From: Falsirhodobacter flavus
GTDB taxonomy: Bacteria; Pseudomonadota; Alphaproteobacteria; Rhodobacterales; Rhodobacteraceae
Assembly (NCBI GenBank): GCA_029846755.1
Contig: JARWBI010000002.1
Location: 372,001-436,000 of the forward strand
DNA: 64,000 bases
Direction of reading: 5' to 3'
Of this stretch, positions 1-9,437 are shown one piece after another. Below the pieces are notes generated by a model. It did not search any database and was not told the origin of the DNA. It saw only the letters and a list, made by a program, of their open reading frames with translations. The number at the start of each line of letters is the position of its first letter. Within the stretch, counting starts at the first letter, position 1. Both the position numbers and the translations under genes were made by a program.

Positions 1-1251
1 GAACACGTCCTGCGACACGATGCCGATCTGGCGGCGCAGGCTTTCCACCGTCATCTTGTTCAGCGGGATGCCATCGATTGTGATCTGCCCCTGATCGGGC
101 TGATAGAAACGCGGCACCAGCGCCAGCAGCGTCGTCTTGCCCGCGCCGGACGGACCGACGAAGGCCAGCGTCTCGCCTGGGCGCACGTCGATGTCGATGC
201 CGTGCAGGATCGGGCGGGCCTGGTCGTAGCCGAAGCCGACCCCCTCGAACCGGATCGCGCCTTTCAGATCGGGCGCGGGGGCCGCGTCCGGTGCGTCGGC
301 GATCTCCGGCTCGATCTCCAGCAGGTCCAGATAGCGGCGGAAGCCCGCGATCCCGCGCGGATAGGTTTCGATGACCGAGGCGATCTTGTCCAGGGGCCGG
401 AAGAACACGCCGACCAGCAGCAGGAACGCCACGAACCCGCCCGTCGAAAGATCGCCCGACAGAACGTAACCCGCCCCCGCGACCATCACGACCACCTGTA
501 TCGCGCGCATCCCCATGTAGTTCAGCGAGACCGACTGCGCCATGACCTTGTAGGCCGCCAGCTTCGTTGCGCGGTAGCTGTCATTGTCCTTGGCGAACAG
601 CGCCTTCTCGTGCTCCTCGTTGGCGAAAGCCTGAACGACGCGGATGCCGCCCACATTCTCCTCCAGCCGCACGTTGAAGGACGCGACGCGGCTGTAGATC
701 GCCTGCCACGTCTTGGTCATGCGCCCGCCGAAATAGATCACAATCGCCATGGTCGCAGGCACGATCACCGCCGTCATCAGCGCCAGATCGAGGTTGATTG
801 ACGCCATCAGCAAAAACGCCCCGATGAAGGTCATGATGGCGATGAACAGATCCTCGGGGCCGTGGTGGGCGACCTCTCCGATCTCCTCCAGATCGCGGGT
901 GACGCGGGCGACCAGCTTGCCGGTGCGCTGCCGGTCGAAATAGCGGAAGGACAGCTTCTGCAAATGAGCGAAGGCCTTCCGGCGCATCTCCGTCTCGATG
1001 TTGATGCCCAGCTTGTGGCCCCAATAGGTCACGACCGCCATCAGCCCGGTGTTGAGCACATAGATCGCCAGCAGCCCCGCCGCTGCCATGATGGTCAGCG
1101 ACCAGTCGCCCTGCGGCAGCAGGTAGTCGATGAACCCCTTGATCGCCAGCGGGAATGCCAGTTCCAGTAATCCCGATGCCACCGCGCAGCCGAAATCCAG
1201 CCAGAACAAGCCGACCCAGGGGCGGTAATAGGAGAAGAACTGGCGCAGCAT
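1..1251 (-). CDS. ABC exporter, fused permease/ATPase (partial, 3' end outside window)
   Basis: This is a half-transporter of the MsbA/lipid-drug exporter type that uses ATP to move a hydrophobic substrate across the inner membrane. About 417 residues are visible. The protein starts MLRQFFSYYRPW and has an N-terminal six-helix exporter domain to about residue 310. The ATPase domain follows, with Walker A GPSGAGKTTL at about residue 370. The reading leaves the window in the Q-loop (IVSQDVF), so signature and Walker B motifs are not visible. The start at 1251 is the first ATG that gives the usual N-terminus. It lies 80 bp downstream of macB on the same strand, and the substrate cannot be told from sequence. 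Confidence 0.85.
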   Translation of the reverse strand, partial: MLRQFFSYYRPWVGLFWLDFGCAVASGLLELAFPLAIKGFIDYLLPQGDWSLTIMAAAGLLAIYVLNTGLMAVVTYWGHKLGINIETEMRRKAFAHLQKLSFRYFDRQRTGKLVARVTRDLEEIGEVAHHGPEDLFIAIMTFIGAFLLMASINLDLALMTAVIVPATMAIVIYFGGRMTKTWQAIYSRVASFNVRLEENVGGIRVVQAFANEEHEKALFAKDNDSYRATKLAAYKVMAQSVSLNYMGMRAIQVVVMVAGAGYVLSGDLSTGGFVAFLLLVGVFFRPLDKIASVIETYPRGIAGFRRYLDLLEIEPEIADAPDAAPAPDLKGAIRFEGVGFGYDQARPILHGIDIDVRPGETLAFVGPSGAGKTTLLALVPRFYQPDQGQITIDGIPLNKMTVESLRRQIGIVSQDVF

Positions 1252-1332
1252 CGGTCGAACCCTTCGGAAGCCGGGACGGCGGGCCATCCCAAGTCAAACA
1301 GTCAGGTATTGGAACCGCCGCCCGATGGCAAG

Positions 1333-3270
1333 TTATTCCCGTGTCAGCGCCTCCACCGGGTCCAGCCGCGATGCGGCGCGGGCGGGCAGAAAGCCGAAGG
1401 TGATGCCGATGATTGTCGAAGACGCCACCGCCGCCACGATGGAGGCGGTGGAATAGACCAGCGCGAAATCCGCCGATATGGCGCGGATCGCCTGCCCCAT
1501 GCCCAGCGCCAGCAGGATGCCCAGCACCCCGCCGATCAGGCAGACCAGCACCGCTTCGATCAGGAACTGGGTGATGATGTCGCCCTGCCTTGCACCCACG
1601 GCGATGCGCACGCCGATCTCTTTCGTGCGTTCGGTGACCGAGACCAGCATGATGTTCATCACCCCCACCCCGCCGACCAGGAGCGAGATCACCGCGATGC
1701 CCGACACCAGCAGCGTCAGCGTCTGCGTCGTGGCGGTGATGGTCTGCCGGATCGTGTCGGTGTTGGTCAGGAAGAAATCCTGCTTGCCGTGGCGGGTGGT
1801 CAGAAGCTGGGTGATGAGCGCCTCTGCCGTTGCCATTTCGAAATCGTCGGCGACGCGGACGGAAATGGTGTTGACGTAATCCTGCCCCGACACCCGCGCC
1901 ATCGCGGTGGTATAGGGAATGAACATGGTCAACGCCGAACGCGGACCGAAGCTGACGCCCGACGCCTCGACCACGCCGACGATGCGGACGGGCACGCGGC
2001 CCATCATCACCACCTGCCCCACCGGGTCCGCGCCATCCGGAAACAGCGCCTCGACGCCTTCCTTCTCGATCACGGCTTCCTGCGCGTGATCGCGGATGCC
2101 GTCCTGCGAAAAGGTGACACCTTGGATGGTCTTGAACGACCTTGCCTGGAAATAGTCCACCCCGACCCCGGTGATCGAGGCCGAAACCTCGACATTCCCA
2201 CGCCGCACGGTCGCGCTGGCCGACACTTCGGGCGAGACGCCGAACGCATAGGGCTGCTGCGACAGGGCGACCGCATCCTCGGCGGTCAGGGCGCGCACGC
2301 GGTTCGCGCTGCGATCGCCAAAGCCGGACCCGTTGCGGATATCGATGGTGTTCGACCCCATGCCCGAGATGTTCTCCAGCACCTTCTGCTGGCTGCCCGT
2401 GCCAAGTGCCACCACCGACACGACCGACGCGATGCCGATGATGATGCCCAGCATCGTCAGGAAACTGCGCATCCGATGCGCGGTCATCGACCGGACTGCC
2501 ATGACCAGCGCCTCGCGGAAACGATCAAGGCCTGCGGCCAGAACCTTCTTCTGCGGGCGGTCGAGGCGCAGCGTAGCGGCAGCTTCCGATGCGCGGGTGT
2601 CGGACACGATCTCGCCGTCGCGCATCTCTACGATCCGTTCGGCCATGGCGGCGACGCCCGGATCATGGGTGACGATGACGATGGTATGCCCCTCGGCATG
2701 AAGCTCCTGAAGCAGCTTCATCAGCTCCGCACCCGATCCGCTATCCAGCGCGCCGGTCGGCTCGTCGGCAAGGATCACCTCGCCGCCATTCATCAGCGCC
2801 CGCGCGACCGACACCCGCTGCTGCTGCCCGCCCGACAGCGCGCCGGGGCGGTGATCCAGCCGCTCGCCCAGGCCAAGCCGCGTCAACAGCGCCTCGGCCC
2901 GCGTCCGGCGCTCGGTGCGCGCGACGCCCTTATAGATCGCGGGAACCTCGACATTCGCTACGGCGTCCAGATCGGACAGAAGCTGGTATCGCTGGAAGAT
3001 GAAGCCGAAATGTTCGCGCCGCAGTTCCGCCAGATCGTCGGGGCCAAGCTCCCCGATCTCGCGTCCCGCGAAACGGTATGTCCCGCCCGAGGCCCGATCC
3101 AGAAACCCCAGGATGTTCATCAGCGTCGATTTGCCCGAACCCGACTGCCCGATGATCGCGACCATTTCCCCCGCGCGGATGTCGAGGTCGATATCCTTCA
3201 GCACCGTGATCGTCTGGTCCCCGGCAGCAAATTCGCGCCGGATCCCGCGGATGGAGATGAGCGGTTCCAT
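1333..3270 (-). CDS. macB: MacB-type ABC transporter, ATPase-permease fusion
   Basis: This is the inner-membrane motor of a tripartite MacAB-type efflux system (645 aa). The N-terminal ATPase has Walker A GQSGSGKS at 41-48, signature LSGGQ at 145-149 and Walker B VILADE at 165-170. A first membrane helix near residue 275 is followed by a large periplasmic domain and three C-terminal helices of FtsX/MacB type, with the family pattern ERTKEIGVRIAVGA. The start codon shares one base with the macA stop (TGATG), which indicates translational coupling. No TolC-like partner is in the window. The exported compound is unknown; family members export macrolides, peptides or lipoproteins. Confidence 0.9.
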   Translation of the reverse strand: MEPLISIRGIRREFAAGDQTITVLKDIDLDIRAGEMVAIIGQSGSGKSTLMNILGFLDRASGGTYRFAGREIGELGPDDLAELRREHFGFIFQRYQLLSDLDAVANVEVPAIYKGVARTERRTRAEALLTRLGLGERLDHRPGALSGGQQQRVSVARALMNGGEVILADEPTGALDSGSGAELMKLLQELHAEGHTIVIVTHDPGVAAMAERIVEMRDGEIVSDTRASEAAATLRLDRPQKKVLAAGLDRFREALVMAVRSMTAHRMRSFLTMLGIIIGIASVVSVVALGTGSQQKVLENISGMGSNTIDIRNGSGFGDRSANRVRALTAEDAVALSQQPYAFGVSPEVSASATVRRGNVEVSASITGVGVDYFQARSFKTIQGVTFSQDGIRDHAQEAVIEKEGVEALFPDGADPVGQVVMMGRVPVRIVGVVEASGVSFGPRSALTMFIPYTTAMARVSGQDYVNTISVRVADDFEMATAEALITQLLTTRHGKQDFFLTNTDTIRQTITATTQTLTLLVSGIAVISLLVGGVGVMNIMLVSVTERTKEIGVRIAVGARQGDIITQFLIEAVLVCLIGGVLGILLALGMGQAIRAISADFALVYSTASIVAAVASSTIIGITFGFLPARAASRLDPVEALTRE

Positions 3271-4439
3271 CAGAAGCCCATCGGCCTGCCGCGCGGATTA
3301 CGCGCGGCGCTGGTCAGCCCTTCGGCGGCGCCCGACGCGAGGATCTGCTCGCCCTCCTCCAGCCCCGACACGACTTCGGCGGTGACGTTGTTGTTCATGC
3401 CCACGGTGATCTCGCGCCGTTCCACCCCTTGGGTCGCAGGGTCATAGACGCTGACGGTATAGCCCTTCTCCGTCCGTGCCCCGAGCGCCGCCGAAGGCAC
3501 GACCAGCACATCCTTGGTGGCCGCCAGCGCGATGGTCACCTCCGCCGTCATGCCGATGCGCAACTGTCCGTCCGGGTTTTCCACGTCGAACAGCCCGTTG
3601 TAATAGATCGCCTCCTCGGTCGAGATGGTGTCGGCATCCTTGATCCCGGAAGGCGCAGGCTCGATCGCGCGCACCCTCGCCTCGAATTTCCGCGACGGAT
3701 CGCCAAGGATCGAGAAGGTCACGTCCTGCCCCGATTTCACGCGCACGACGTCGGCCTCGGAAATCTCGGCCTTGACCACCATGTTCTCCAGATCGGCCAG
3801 CTTCACGATGGTGGGGGTGGACTGGTTGGCGTTCACCGTCTGGCCCTGCTGGGTGACGATTGCGACCACCGTGCCGGTGATGGGGGCGGTGATGCTGGTG
3901 CGGTCCAGCGCGGTCTGGGCGGTGGCGACGGCGATCTCGGCGCTGGTCTTCTGGGCGGCAAGCTGAAGAATCTCGGCCTTCAGCACATCGAGGTTCGCCT
4001 CCGCCGTCTCCAGCGCCTCCTCATAGCTGTTGCCTTGGGCGCGCAAGCGCACCTGCCGGTCATAGGCAAGCTGGGCCGCGCGTTCGTTGGCATTCTTGGC
4101 TGCGATCTGCGCGTCGATCTGCGCCAGTTCCGCCTCGGCCCGGCGCACGTCGTTCTTCTGGTCCAGATTGTCGATCTGCGCGATCAGATCGCCCTCGGCC
4201 ACCTTGTCGCCCAGCCGCACGGCCAGCGTTTCCACGGTGCCCGATACCTGCGCGCCGACGCTGACGAGGTTTGAGCTTTCGATCTGCCCCGAGGCCAGCA
4301 CGTTCACCGTCACATCCCCCCGCCGGGCCTCATAGGTCGCGGGACGGATCGCCGCCTCGCCGCTGCTGCCCTGCCAGAACCACCACCCGCCCAGCAGACC
4401 GGCGGCGATGAATGCGGTGATCCAGAACTTCTTCTTCAT
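3270..4439 (-). CDS. macA: MacA-type periplasmic adaptor (HlyD/RND adaptor family)
   Basis: This is a membrane-fusion protein of 389 aa that links MacB to an outer-membrane channel. The N-terminus MKKKFWITAFIAAG is a short cytoplasmic stretch followed by one membrane anchor. Then come the half-lipoyl motif (VLASGQIESSNLVSVG), a long helical hairpin at about residues 95-175 rich in Ala/Glu/Gln, the second half-lipoyl (TAPITGTVVAIVTQQGQ) and beta-barrel plus membrane-proximal domains. The open frame runs further upstream, but 4439 is chosen because the signal anchor begins there. It overlaps macB by one base. The 120-bp gap to the divergent gene at 4560 should hold the promoters. Confidence 0.9.
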   Translation of the reverse strand: MKKKFWITAFIAAGLLGGWWFWQGSSGEAAIRPATYEARRGDVTVNVLASGQIESSNLVSVGAQVSGTVETLAVRLGDKVAEGDLIAQIDNLDQKNDVRRAEAELAQIDAQIAAKNANERAAQLAYDRQVRLRAQGNSYEEALETAEANLDVLKAEILQLAAQKTSAEIAVATAQTALDRTSITAPITGTVVAIVTQQGQTVNANQSTPTIVKLADLENMVVKAEISEADVVRVKSGQDVTFSILGDPSRKFEARVRAIEPAPSGIKDADTISTEEAIYYNGLFDVENPDGQLRIGMTAEVTIALAATKDVLVVPSAALGARTEKGYTVSVYDPATQGVERREITVGMNNNVTAEVVSGLEEGEQILASGAAEGLTSAARNPRGRPMGF

Positions 4440-4559
4440 TGCGGCCCCAAGGCTTGTCTCGCGTTCCATATGGGCATCAACGCGGCTGCACGCCAGTTCC
4501 GTCGCAGGGAACCGCATCCCCCGCGCGCGGATTGTTCCCGGAACATGAGGGGGTTTTCC

Positions 4560-5501
4560 ATGACCGATCTTTCCGCCGCCGACCGTGGCACGCATTTCGC
4601 CAGACCCGGGATGCCACAGGGCGCGATGGCGTCCATGCTGGCCGCATGGGCGCTGGCCGAGACCGATCCCGCCCGCGGCTGGACCGAGATGGAGACGCTG
4701 CTGGAGAACCAGTGGCCGGACGGGATGGTGCCGCATCTGATCTATCATGAACCGTCGGATGCCTTTCCGTCGGACGGGCTGTGGGTCACGGGTCGTCCGG
4801 TCACGACATCGGGGCTGACGGTGCCGCCGCTGGCAGGGCTGGTCCTGCTGCGGCTTCATCGCGCGCTGCCCGATCCGCGCGCGGCGGCGCTGGTCGCGGC
4901 GGTAGACCGTTGGCACGGCTGGTTCGGCACCCACCGCGACCCCGAGGGCGAGGGGCTGGCCGCCATCCTGCACCCGTGGGAATCTGCCCGCCCCGATGCC
5001 GCCGACTGGACCGAACCCTTCGCGCAGGTCCCGACCGAGGGCGTTGCGCAGTATCTGCCCGATGGGGCCGGTCCCGATCAGGCCCGCGCCGTCTGGCTCA
5101 TCGAACGCTTCCGCTCCCTTGGGTGGGAAACGGCGGAGTTGCACAGCGAATCACCCTTCTGCGTCGTCGATCCGGGTCTGAACGCCGTCCTGATCCGGTC
5201 CTGCGAAGATCTGGCCACCTTGGCCGAGGAATTGGGCGATACCGAAACGGCAGAGTTGAACCGCGACCGCGCTGTCCGGACCCGGACGGCGCTGGAGACG
5301 CTGGGCGATGGCGGGCGCTATCTGCCGCTGGACCGCGTCTCGGGTCATCTGATCGGCACATCCTCGGCTGGGACCGTGCTGCCGAAGATCGCAGGGCTGC
5401 CGGTGACGGCCGAGGCGCATGGCCCGGTGGAGCCGTGGGTCGCCCTGCTGCTGGACGGCGGCGCCGCGCTGCCTGCCGCCACGTCCGCGTTGACAGGCTG
5501 A
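4560..5501 (+). CDS. MGH1-like/GH63-type glycoside hydrolase, C-terminally shortened
   Basis: The 313-aa product resembles the (alpha/alpha)6-barrel 'glucosidase' (GH63/mannosylglycerate hydrolase-like) family. Recognisable stretches are ARPGMPQGAMASMLAAWAL near residue 16, HPWESARPDAADW in the middle and DPGLNAVLIRSCEDL near 205. The start at 4560 has an upstream GAGGGGG stretch. From memory, relatives run to roughly 420-450 aa and continue after the GTSSAGTVLPKIAGLPVTAE region with a further repeat containing a catalytic acid/base. Here the frame stops about 35 residues after that point, and neither other forward frame continues the homology. Activity is therefore doubtful. The next gene starts 37 bp downstream and may be cotranscribed. 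Confidence 0.65.
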   Translation: MTDLSAADRGTHFARPGMPQGAMASMLAAWALAETDPARGWTEMETLLENQWPDGMVPHLIYHEPSDAFPSDGLWVTGRPVTTSGLTVPPLAGLVLLRLHRALPDPRAAALVAAVDRWHGWFGTHRDPEGEGLAAILHPWESARPDAADWTEPFAQVPTEGVAQYLPDGAGPDQARAVWLIERFRSLGWETAELHSESPFCVVDPGLNAVLIRSCEDLATLAEELGDTETAELNRDRAVRTRTALETLGDGGRYLPLDRVSGHLIGTSSAGTVLPKIAGLPVTAEAHGPVEPWVALLLDGGAALPAATSALTG

Positions 5502-5538
5502 CCCCGCCCCGCCACGCAGGGGCAAACGGAGGACCCCT

Positions 5539-6441
5539 ATGCCCCTGCCCGCCGCCCTGACCGGATTGCGCATCCCCGTCGTCGCCGCGCCGATGTTCCT
5601 GGCCTCCGGCCCGGATCTGGTCGCGGAATGCTGCCGCGCGGGGGTGCTTGGGACATTTCCCGCACTGAACTGCCGCACGACCGATGGGCTGGGGGACTGG
5701 CTGACGGAAATCCGGGCGCGCGTGGGCAAGGCACCCTATGGCGTGAACCTGATCGTGCATCGGTCGAACCCGCGCCTGCAGGCCGATCTGAAGATGGTGG
5801 TGCAGCACCGGGTGCCCGTGGTCATCACCTCGCTGGGTGCCGTGGCCGAGGTCGTGGCGGCGGTGCAATCCTATGGCGGGCTGGTATTCCACGACGTCAT
5901 CAATGCCCGCCATGCCGAAAAGGCGGCCGAGGCCGGGGTGGACGGCATCATCGCGGTCTGCGCCGGGGCGGGCGGGCATGGTGGCACGCTGTCGCCCTTC
6001 GCGTTGATCCCGGAAATCCGGCAGGTCTTCGGTGGAACGCTCCTGCTGGCGGGCGCGATCTCGACCGGGGCGCAGGTGGCGGCGGCGCGGGCGATGGGGG
6101 CGGACCTCGCCTATCTGGGCACGCGGTTTCTGGCGACGCGGGAATCGCTGGCCTCGGATGCGCAGAAGGCGATGACCGCCGCGGCGCGGGCGGCCGACAT
6201 CGCCTATACGCCCGAAGTGTCGGGGGTCGCCGCGAATTTCCTTGCCGCGACGGTCAAACCGGGCAACCACGGCGCGATGAACCTTGCGGACGAGGCGAAA
6301 GCGTGGCGCGATGTCTGGTCCGCCGGGCAGGGCGTGGCGGGCTTCGACGATATCCCGGCGGTGGCCGATCTGGTGGGCCGTCTGGCGACGGAATACGGGC
6401 TGGCGATGCAGGCGGCGGGGGCCGATCCCTTCTTGCGTTGA
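5539..6441 (+). CDS. Nitronate monooxygenase-like flavin oxidoreductase (NMO/2-nitropropane dioxygenase family)
   Basis: The 300-aa protein is an FMN-dependent TIM-barrel enzyme of the NMO/enoyl-reductase-like superfamily. It starts with the substrate/FMN loop RIPVVAAPMFLASGP. It also has the glycine-rich phosphate-binding stretch CAGAGGHGGTLSPFALIPEI near residue 140 and a second one, AGAISTGAQVAAARAMGADL, near 175. The ribosome site GGAGG lies six bases before the ATG. It follows the shortened glycosidase gene by 37 bp. The family covers many substrates (nitronates, quinones), so the exact reaction is not assigned. Confidence 0.85.
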   Translation: MPLPAALTGLRIPVVAAPMFLASGPDLVAECCRAGVLGTFPALNCRTTDGLGDWLTEIRARVGKAPYGVNLIVHRSNPRLQADLKMVVQHRVPVVITSLGAVAEVVAAVQSYGGLVFHDVINARHAEKAAEAGVDGIIAVCAGAGGHGGTLSPFALIPEIRQVFGGTLLLAGAISTGAQVAAARAMGADLAYLGTRFLATRESLASDAQKAMTAAARAADIAYTPEVSGVAANFLAATVKPGNHGAMNLADEAKAWRDVWSAGQGVAGFDDIPAVADLVGRLATEYGLAMQAAGADPFLR

Positions 6442-6467
6442 CACTTAGTTCGCGGCAGGGTCGGCGC

Positions 6468-7334
6468 ATGACGCTGCTGCTTTCGCTTGGACATGGATAC
6501 ACGGCCTCGGCCCTTGCCGAACGGCTGCAAGGCTGGCGCATCATCGGCACTACGCGCGACCCTGCGCGCAAATTGAACGTGGAAACGCTGGTCTGGCCCG
6601 CGCCGATCCCCGAGGGCGTGACGCATCTTCTGGCCTCTGCCGCACCGGACGATGCGGGCGATCCGTTTCTGGCCAGCCATTCAGCGCAGATCGCCGCCCT
6701 GCCGCTGGCTTGGGCGGCTTATCTGTCCACAACCGGCGTCTATGGCGATCACGGCGGCGCATGGGTGGACGAGGACACGCCCCCTGCCCCCACGACCAAA
6801 CGCGGCCAGCAGCGTCTGGCAGCCGAGCGGCAATGGCAGGCGCTGATGCCGATGCACATCTTCCGCCTCGCGGGGATATACGGCCCCGGTCGCGGCCCGT
6901 TCGAGAAGGTTGCGAACGGCACCGCCCGCCGGATCGTGAAGCCGGGCCAGGTCTTCAGCCGCATCCATGTCGAGGATATCGCGCGCGTGCTGGAAGCGTC
7001 GATCGCCGCGCCCGCGCCCGGCATCTACAACGTCTGCGACGACGATCCCGCCCCGCCCGAAGACGTGCTGGAACACGCGGCGCATTTGCTGGGCCTGCCC
7101 CCGCCCCCGGCCATTCCCTATGCCAAGGCCGAGATGACGCCGATGCAGCAAAGCTTCTATGCCGAATCGAAGCGGGTCAGGAACGACCGGATCAAAGGGC
7201 TGATCCGGTTGAAATTCCCGGATTACCGCGCGGGCCTGGCCGATCTTTTGGCGTCCCAAAGCGTGATGGTGAAGCACACCAGCCCCGCCACGCCCAAGGC
7301 CGCACCGACATATCCCGACGACGGCAGACCGTAG
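6468..7334 (+). CDS. NAD-dependent epimerase/dehydratase family protein (YeeZ-like extended SDR)
   Basis: The 288-aa product has a degenerate Rossmann start (LLLSLGHGYTASALAERL), the SDR region with AAYLSTTGVYGDHGG around residue 85 and FRLAGIYGPGRGPFEKV near 130. The extended-SDR C-terminal part RIHVEDIARVLEASI follows. Relatives usually end soon after the [12 protein letters not shown]-like motif at about residue 259. Here the frame continues another 25 or so residues of low-complexity sequence, all inside the 3' end of the convergent MFS gene. The start at 6468 lies 26 bp after the preceding stop, so it is probably in the same operon. The substrate is unknown. Confidence 0.8.
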   Translation: MTLLLSLGHGYTASALAERLQGWRIIGTTRDPARKLNVETLVWPAPIPEGVTHLLASAAPDDAGDPFLASHSAQIAALPLAWAAYLSTTGVYGDHGGAWVDEDTPPAPTTKRGQQRLAAERQWQALMPMHIFRLAGIYGPGRGPFEKVANGTARRIVKPGQVFSRIHVEDIARVLEASIAAPAPGIYNVCDDDPAPPEDVLEHAAHLLGLPPPPAIPYAKAEMTPMQQSFYAESKRVRNDRIKGLIRLKFPDYRAGLADLLASQSVMVKHTSPATPKAAPTYPDDGRP

Positions 7335-8419
7335 CCCGCGCTGATCGAGGCCGCGGCCAGCGCCGGGCCAAGCGCGTTCGCCGCGTTGAAGGCCGAATGG
7401 TTCATCGCCGCCGCCATGGTCTGCGCGTCCCCCGCCACATCGGCCAGCCGCGATTGCAGAACCGTGCCCATGCTGCCCGTCATCCCGATCAGGAACAGCA
7501 CCGGCACCATCAGCCACAGGCTGTGCACCGTGGACGGATAGATCAGCATCAACACCACCGAGCCGCCAAGGATGACATAGCCCGTCAGCGCCGGCGCCCG
7601 GTCCGTCGCCCAGCCCGCCGCCAGCGTGCCAAGGGTCATGCCGACGCCGATCACGCCCAGAACGATGGGCTCGGCCGTCTGGCTCGCCTCGGTCACGCGG
7701 ATCAGGATCGACGCGACATAGGTATAGACGGCGAAGAACCCGCCGAACCCGATGGCCCCGGTAAGCAGCGTCAGCAGCACCTGCCGGTTGGCCAGCGCCG
7801 AAAGCTCGGACAGGGGGCTGGCAGTGCGACGCACAGCCTCGCGCGGGGCGTGAAGGAAGATCAGCAGCGCGGTCACTGCCGCAAGGATGCCCACCATGCC
7901 GAAGCCGAAGCGCCAGCCGACCGTCTGGCCAAGCACGTTGGCAAAGGGCACGCCCAGCACCGTCGCGACCGTCAGCCCGATCATCACCCGCGCCATCGCT
8001 TGGCTGCGCTGGTGGCTCGGCACCAGGCTGGCCGCCATCAGCGCGGCCACGCCGAAATAGGCGCCATGGGGCAGCCCGGCCATGAAGCGCATCGCCAGCA
8101 TCTGTTCGTAATTCGCGGCAAAGGCCGACAGCAGGTTCACGACGCCATAGAACAGCATCAGCGCGATCAGCAGCGTGCGGCGCGGCAGGCGCGCGCCCAT
8201 CACCGCCAGCACCGGCGCGCCGATCACCACCCCAAGCGCATAGGCCGAGATGACATGGCTCGCCACCGCCTCGGAGATGCCGAGATCGGGCGAGAAATAG
8301 GGCACGAGGCTCATCGCCGCGAACTCTGCCGTGCCGATGGCGAAACCGCCCAGCGCCAGCGCCAGATGCACGATGCCCGGCCGTTTTTCGACCCCTGAAG
8401 AGCAGGTGATGTCAGCCAT
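7223..8419 (-). CDS. MFS transporter, DHA1/AraJ-type exporter
   Basis: This is a 12-helix major facilitator superfamily proton antiporter of 398 aa, probably exporting sugars, purines or drugs. The pattern [22 protein letters not shown] in helix 1 (20 residues or so), the loop 2-3 motif [18 protein letters not shown] and [19 protein letters not shown] in helix 4 are typical of the AraJ/NepI group. The ATG at 8419 is preferred over an in-frame GTG 36 bases upstream because GAGGGA lies just in front of it. The last 112 bp overlap the convergent epimerase gene and encode the final membrane helix ([17 protein letters not shown]), so this side of the overlap is functional sequence. Confidence 0.85.
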   Translation of the reverse strand: MADITCSSGVEKRPGIVHLALALGGFAIGTAEFAAMSLVPYFSPDLGISEAVASHVISAYALGVVIGAPVLAVMGARLPRRTLLIALMLFYGVVNLLSAFAANYEQMLAMRFMAGLPHGAYFGVAALMAASLVPSHQRSQAMARVMIGLTVATVLGVPFANVLGQTVGWRFGFGMVGILAAVTALLIFLHAPREAVRRTASPLSELSALANRQVLLTLLTGAIGFGGFFAVYTYVASILIRVTEASQTAEPIVLGVIGVGMTLGTLAAGWATDRAPALTGYVILGGSVVLMLIYPSTVHSLWLMVPVLFLIGMTGSMGTVLQSRLADVAGDAQTMAAAMNHSAFNAANALGPALAAASISAGYGLPSSGYVGAALGVAGLVCFTITLWDAKRSARPAR

Positions 8420-8656
8420 GATTCCCTCGTGGGCCGGAATGTGGGATTTGCCCACGCCTTATCGGGCAAAACGCCTTCCGCCAAGCCCCCGTGGAGGGCG
8501 GGCATGGCAGGAATGACGCTTCTGCATGGCTTTGTCGGCGAAAGATTTGCCTCTTGTGCGGGAACCCGCCTCGCTCCGGTTTTCTTGATCCGTGAATACC
8601 TTGAAACCTCCGGCAGGGGGGCAAAGGTCATGGGACGGACAAAAGTAGGAGGTCGG

Positions 8657-9436
8657 ATGATCCGCGCAACCATCTGGGGCGAGAACGTCCACGAGAAGGA
8701 AAGCGACATCGTCGCCGAAATCTATCCGAACGGGATGCACAACTGCATCGCCGATGCCGTCCGCGGCGACGGGATCGAGGCAACCGCCGTGACCATGGAT
8801 CAGCCCGAACACGGGTTGACCGAGGCGCGGCTGGCGGAAACCGACGTGCTGGTCTGGTGGGGCCACAAGGCGCATGGCGAAGTGGACGACCGCGTCGTCG
8901 AACGCGTGTCCGAGGCCGTCTGGTCGGGGATGGGCGCGATCTTCCTGCATTCGGCGCATTTCTCGAAACCGTTCAAGCGGCTGATGGGCACGCCCTGCAA
9001 TCTGTCTTGGCGCGAGGCAGGAGAGCGCGAGCGGCTGTGGCTGACCTCGCGCAACCACCCCATCGCAGCAGGCCTGCCGGACAGTTTCGAGCTGGAATAC
9101 GAGGAGATGTATGGCGAGCCCTTCGGCATCCCTGAACCACAGGAGACGGTCTTCATCAGCTGGTTTCAGGGCGGCGAGGTGTTCCGGTCGGGCGTGACCT
9201 ACAAGCGCGGGGCGGGGAACGTCTTCTATTTCCGTCCGGGGCATGAAACCTATCCGACCTATCACGACGCGAATGTGCAGACGGTGATCCGTAACGCAGT
9301 CCGCTGGGCCTACAACCCCGCCGCGCGGATCGCGCAGCCGACCCATGCGCCGAACGTCCCCGTCGGCAACGCGCTCGAGCCGCTGGAGGAACGCGGCCCG
9401 AAACTGCACAAATCCGGCGAGGAAGGGTATCGCTGA
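8657..9436 (+). CDS. ThuA-like trehalose utilisation protein
   Basis: The 259-aa protein belongs to the ThuA family (class I glutamine amidotransferase-like fold). In rhizobia ThuA works with the Gfo/Idh/MocA protein ThuB in oxidising trehalose and related disaccharides to 3-keto sugars. Typical stretches are [20 protein letters not shown] at the N-terminus, [16 protein letters not shown] near residue 65 and [15 protein letters not shown] near 200. The start at 8657 has a strong AGGAGG site; an in-frame ATG at 8630 is less well placed. The next gene, a Gfo/Idh/MocA dehydrogenase, starts one base after the stop, matching the thuA-thuB pairing. No sugar transporter is adjacent. Confidence 0.85.
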   Translation: MIRATIWGENVHEKESDIVAEIYPNGMHNCIADAVRGDGIEATAVTMDQPEHGLTEARLAETDVLVWWGHKAHGEVDDRVVERVSEAVWSGMGAIFLHSAHFSKPFKRLMGTPCNLSWREAGERERLWLTSRNHPIAAGLPDSFELEYEEMYGEPFGIPEPQETVFISWFQGGEVFRSGVTYKRGAGNVFYFRPGHETYPTYHDANVQTVIRNAVRWAYNPAARIAQPTHAPNVPVGNALEPLEERGPKLHKSGEEGYR

Positions 9437-9437
9437 C

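Noticed and set aside
1309-3447. A 712-codon open frame antisense to macB
   Set aside because: Composition is dominated by His, Arg and Asp with no motif; MacB is unambiguous on the minus strand.
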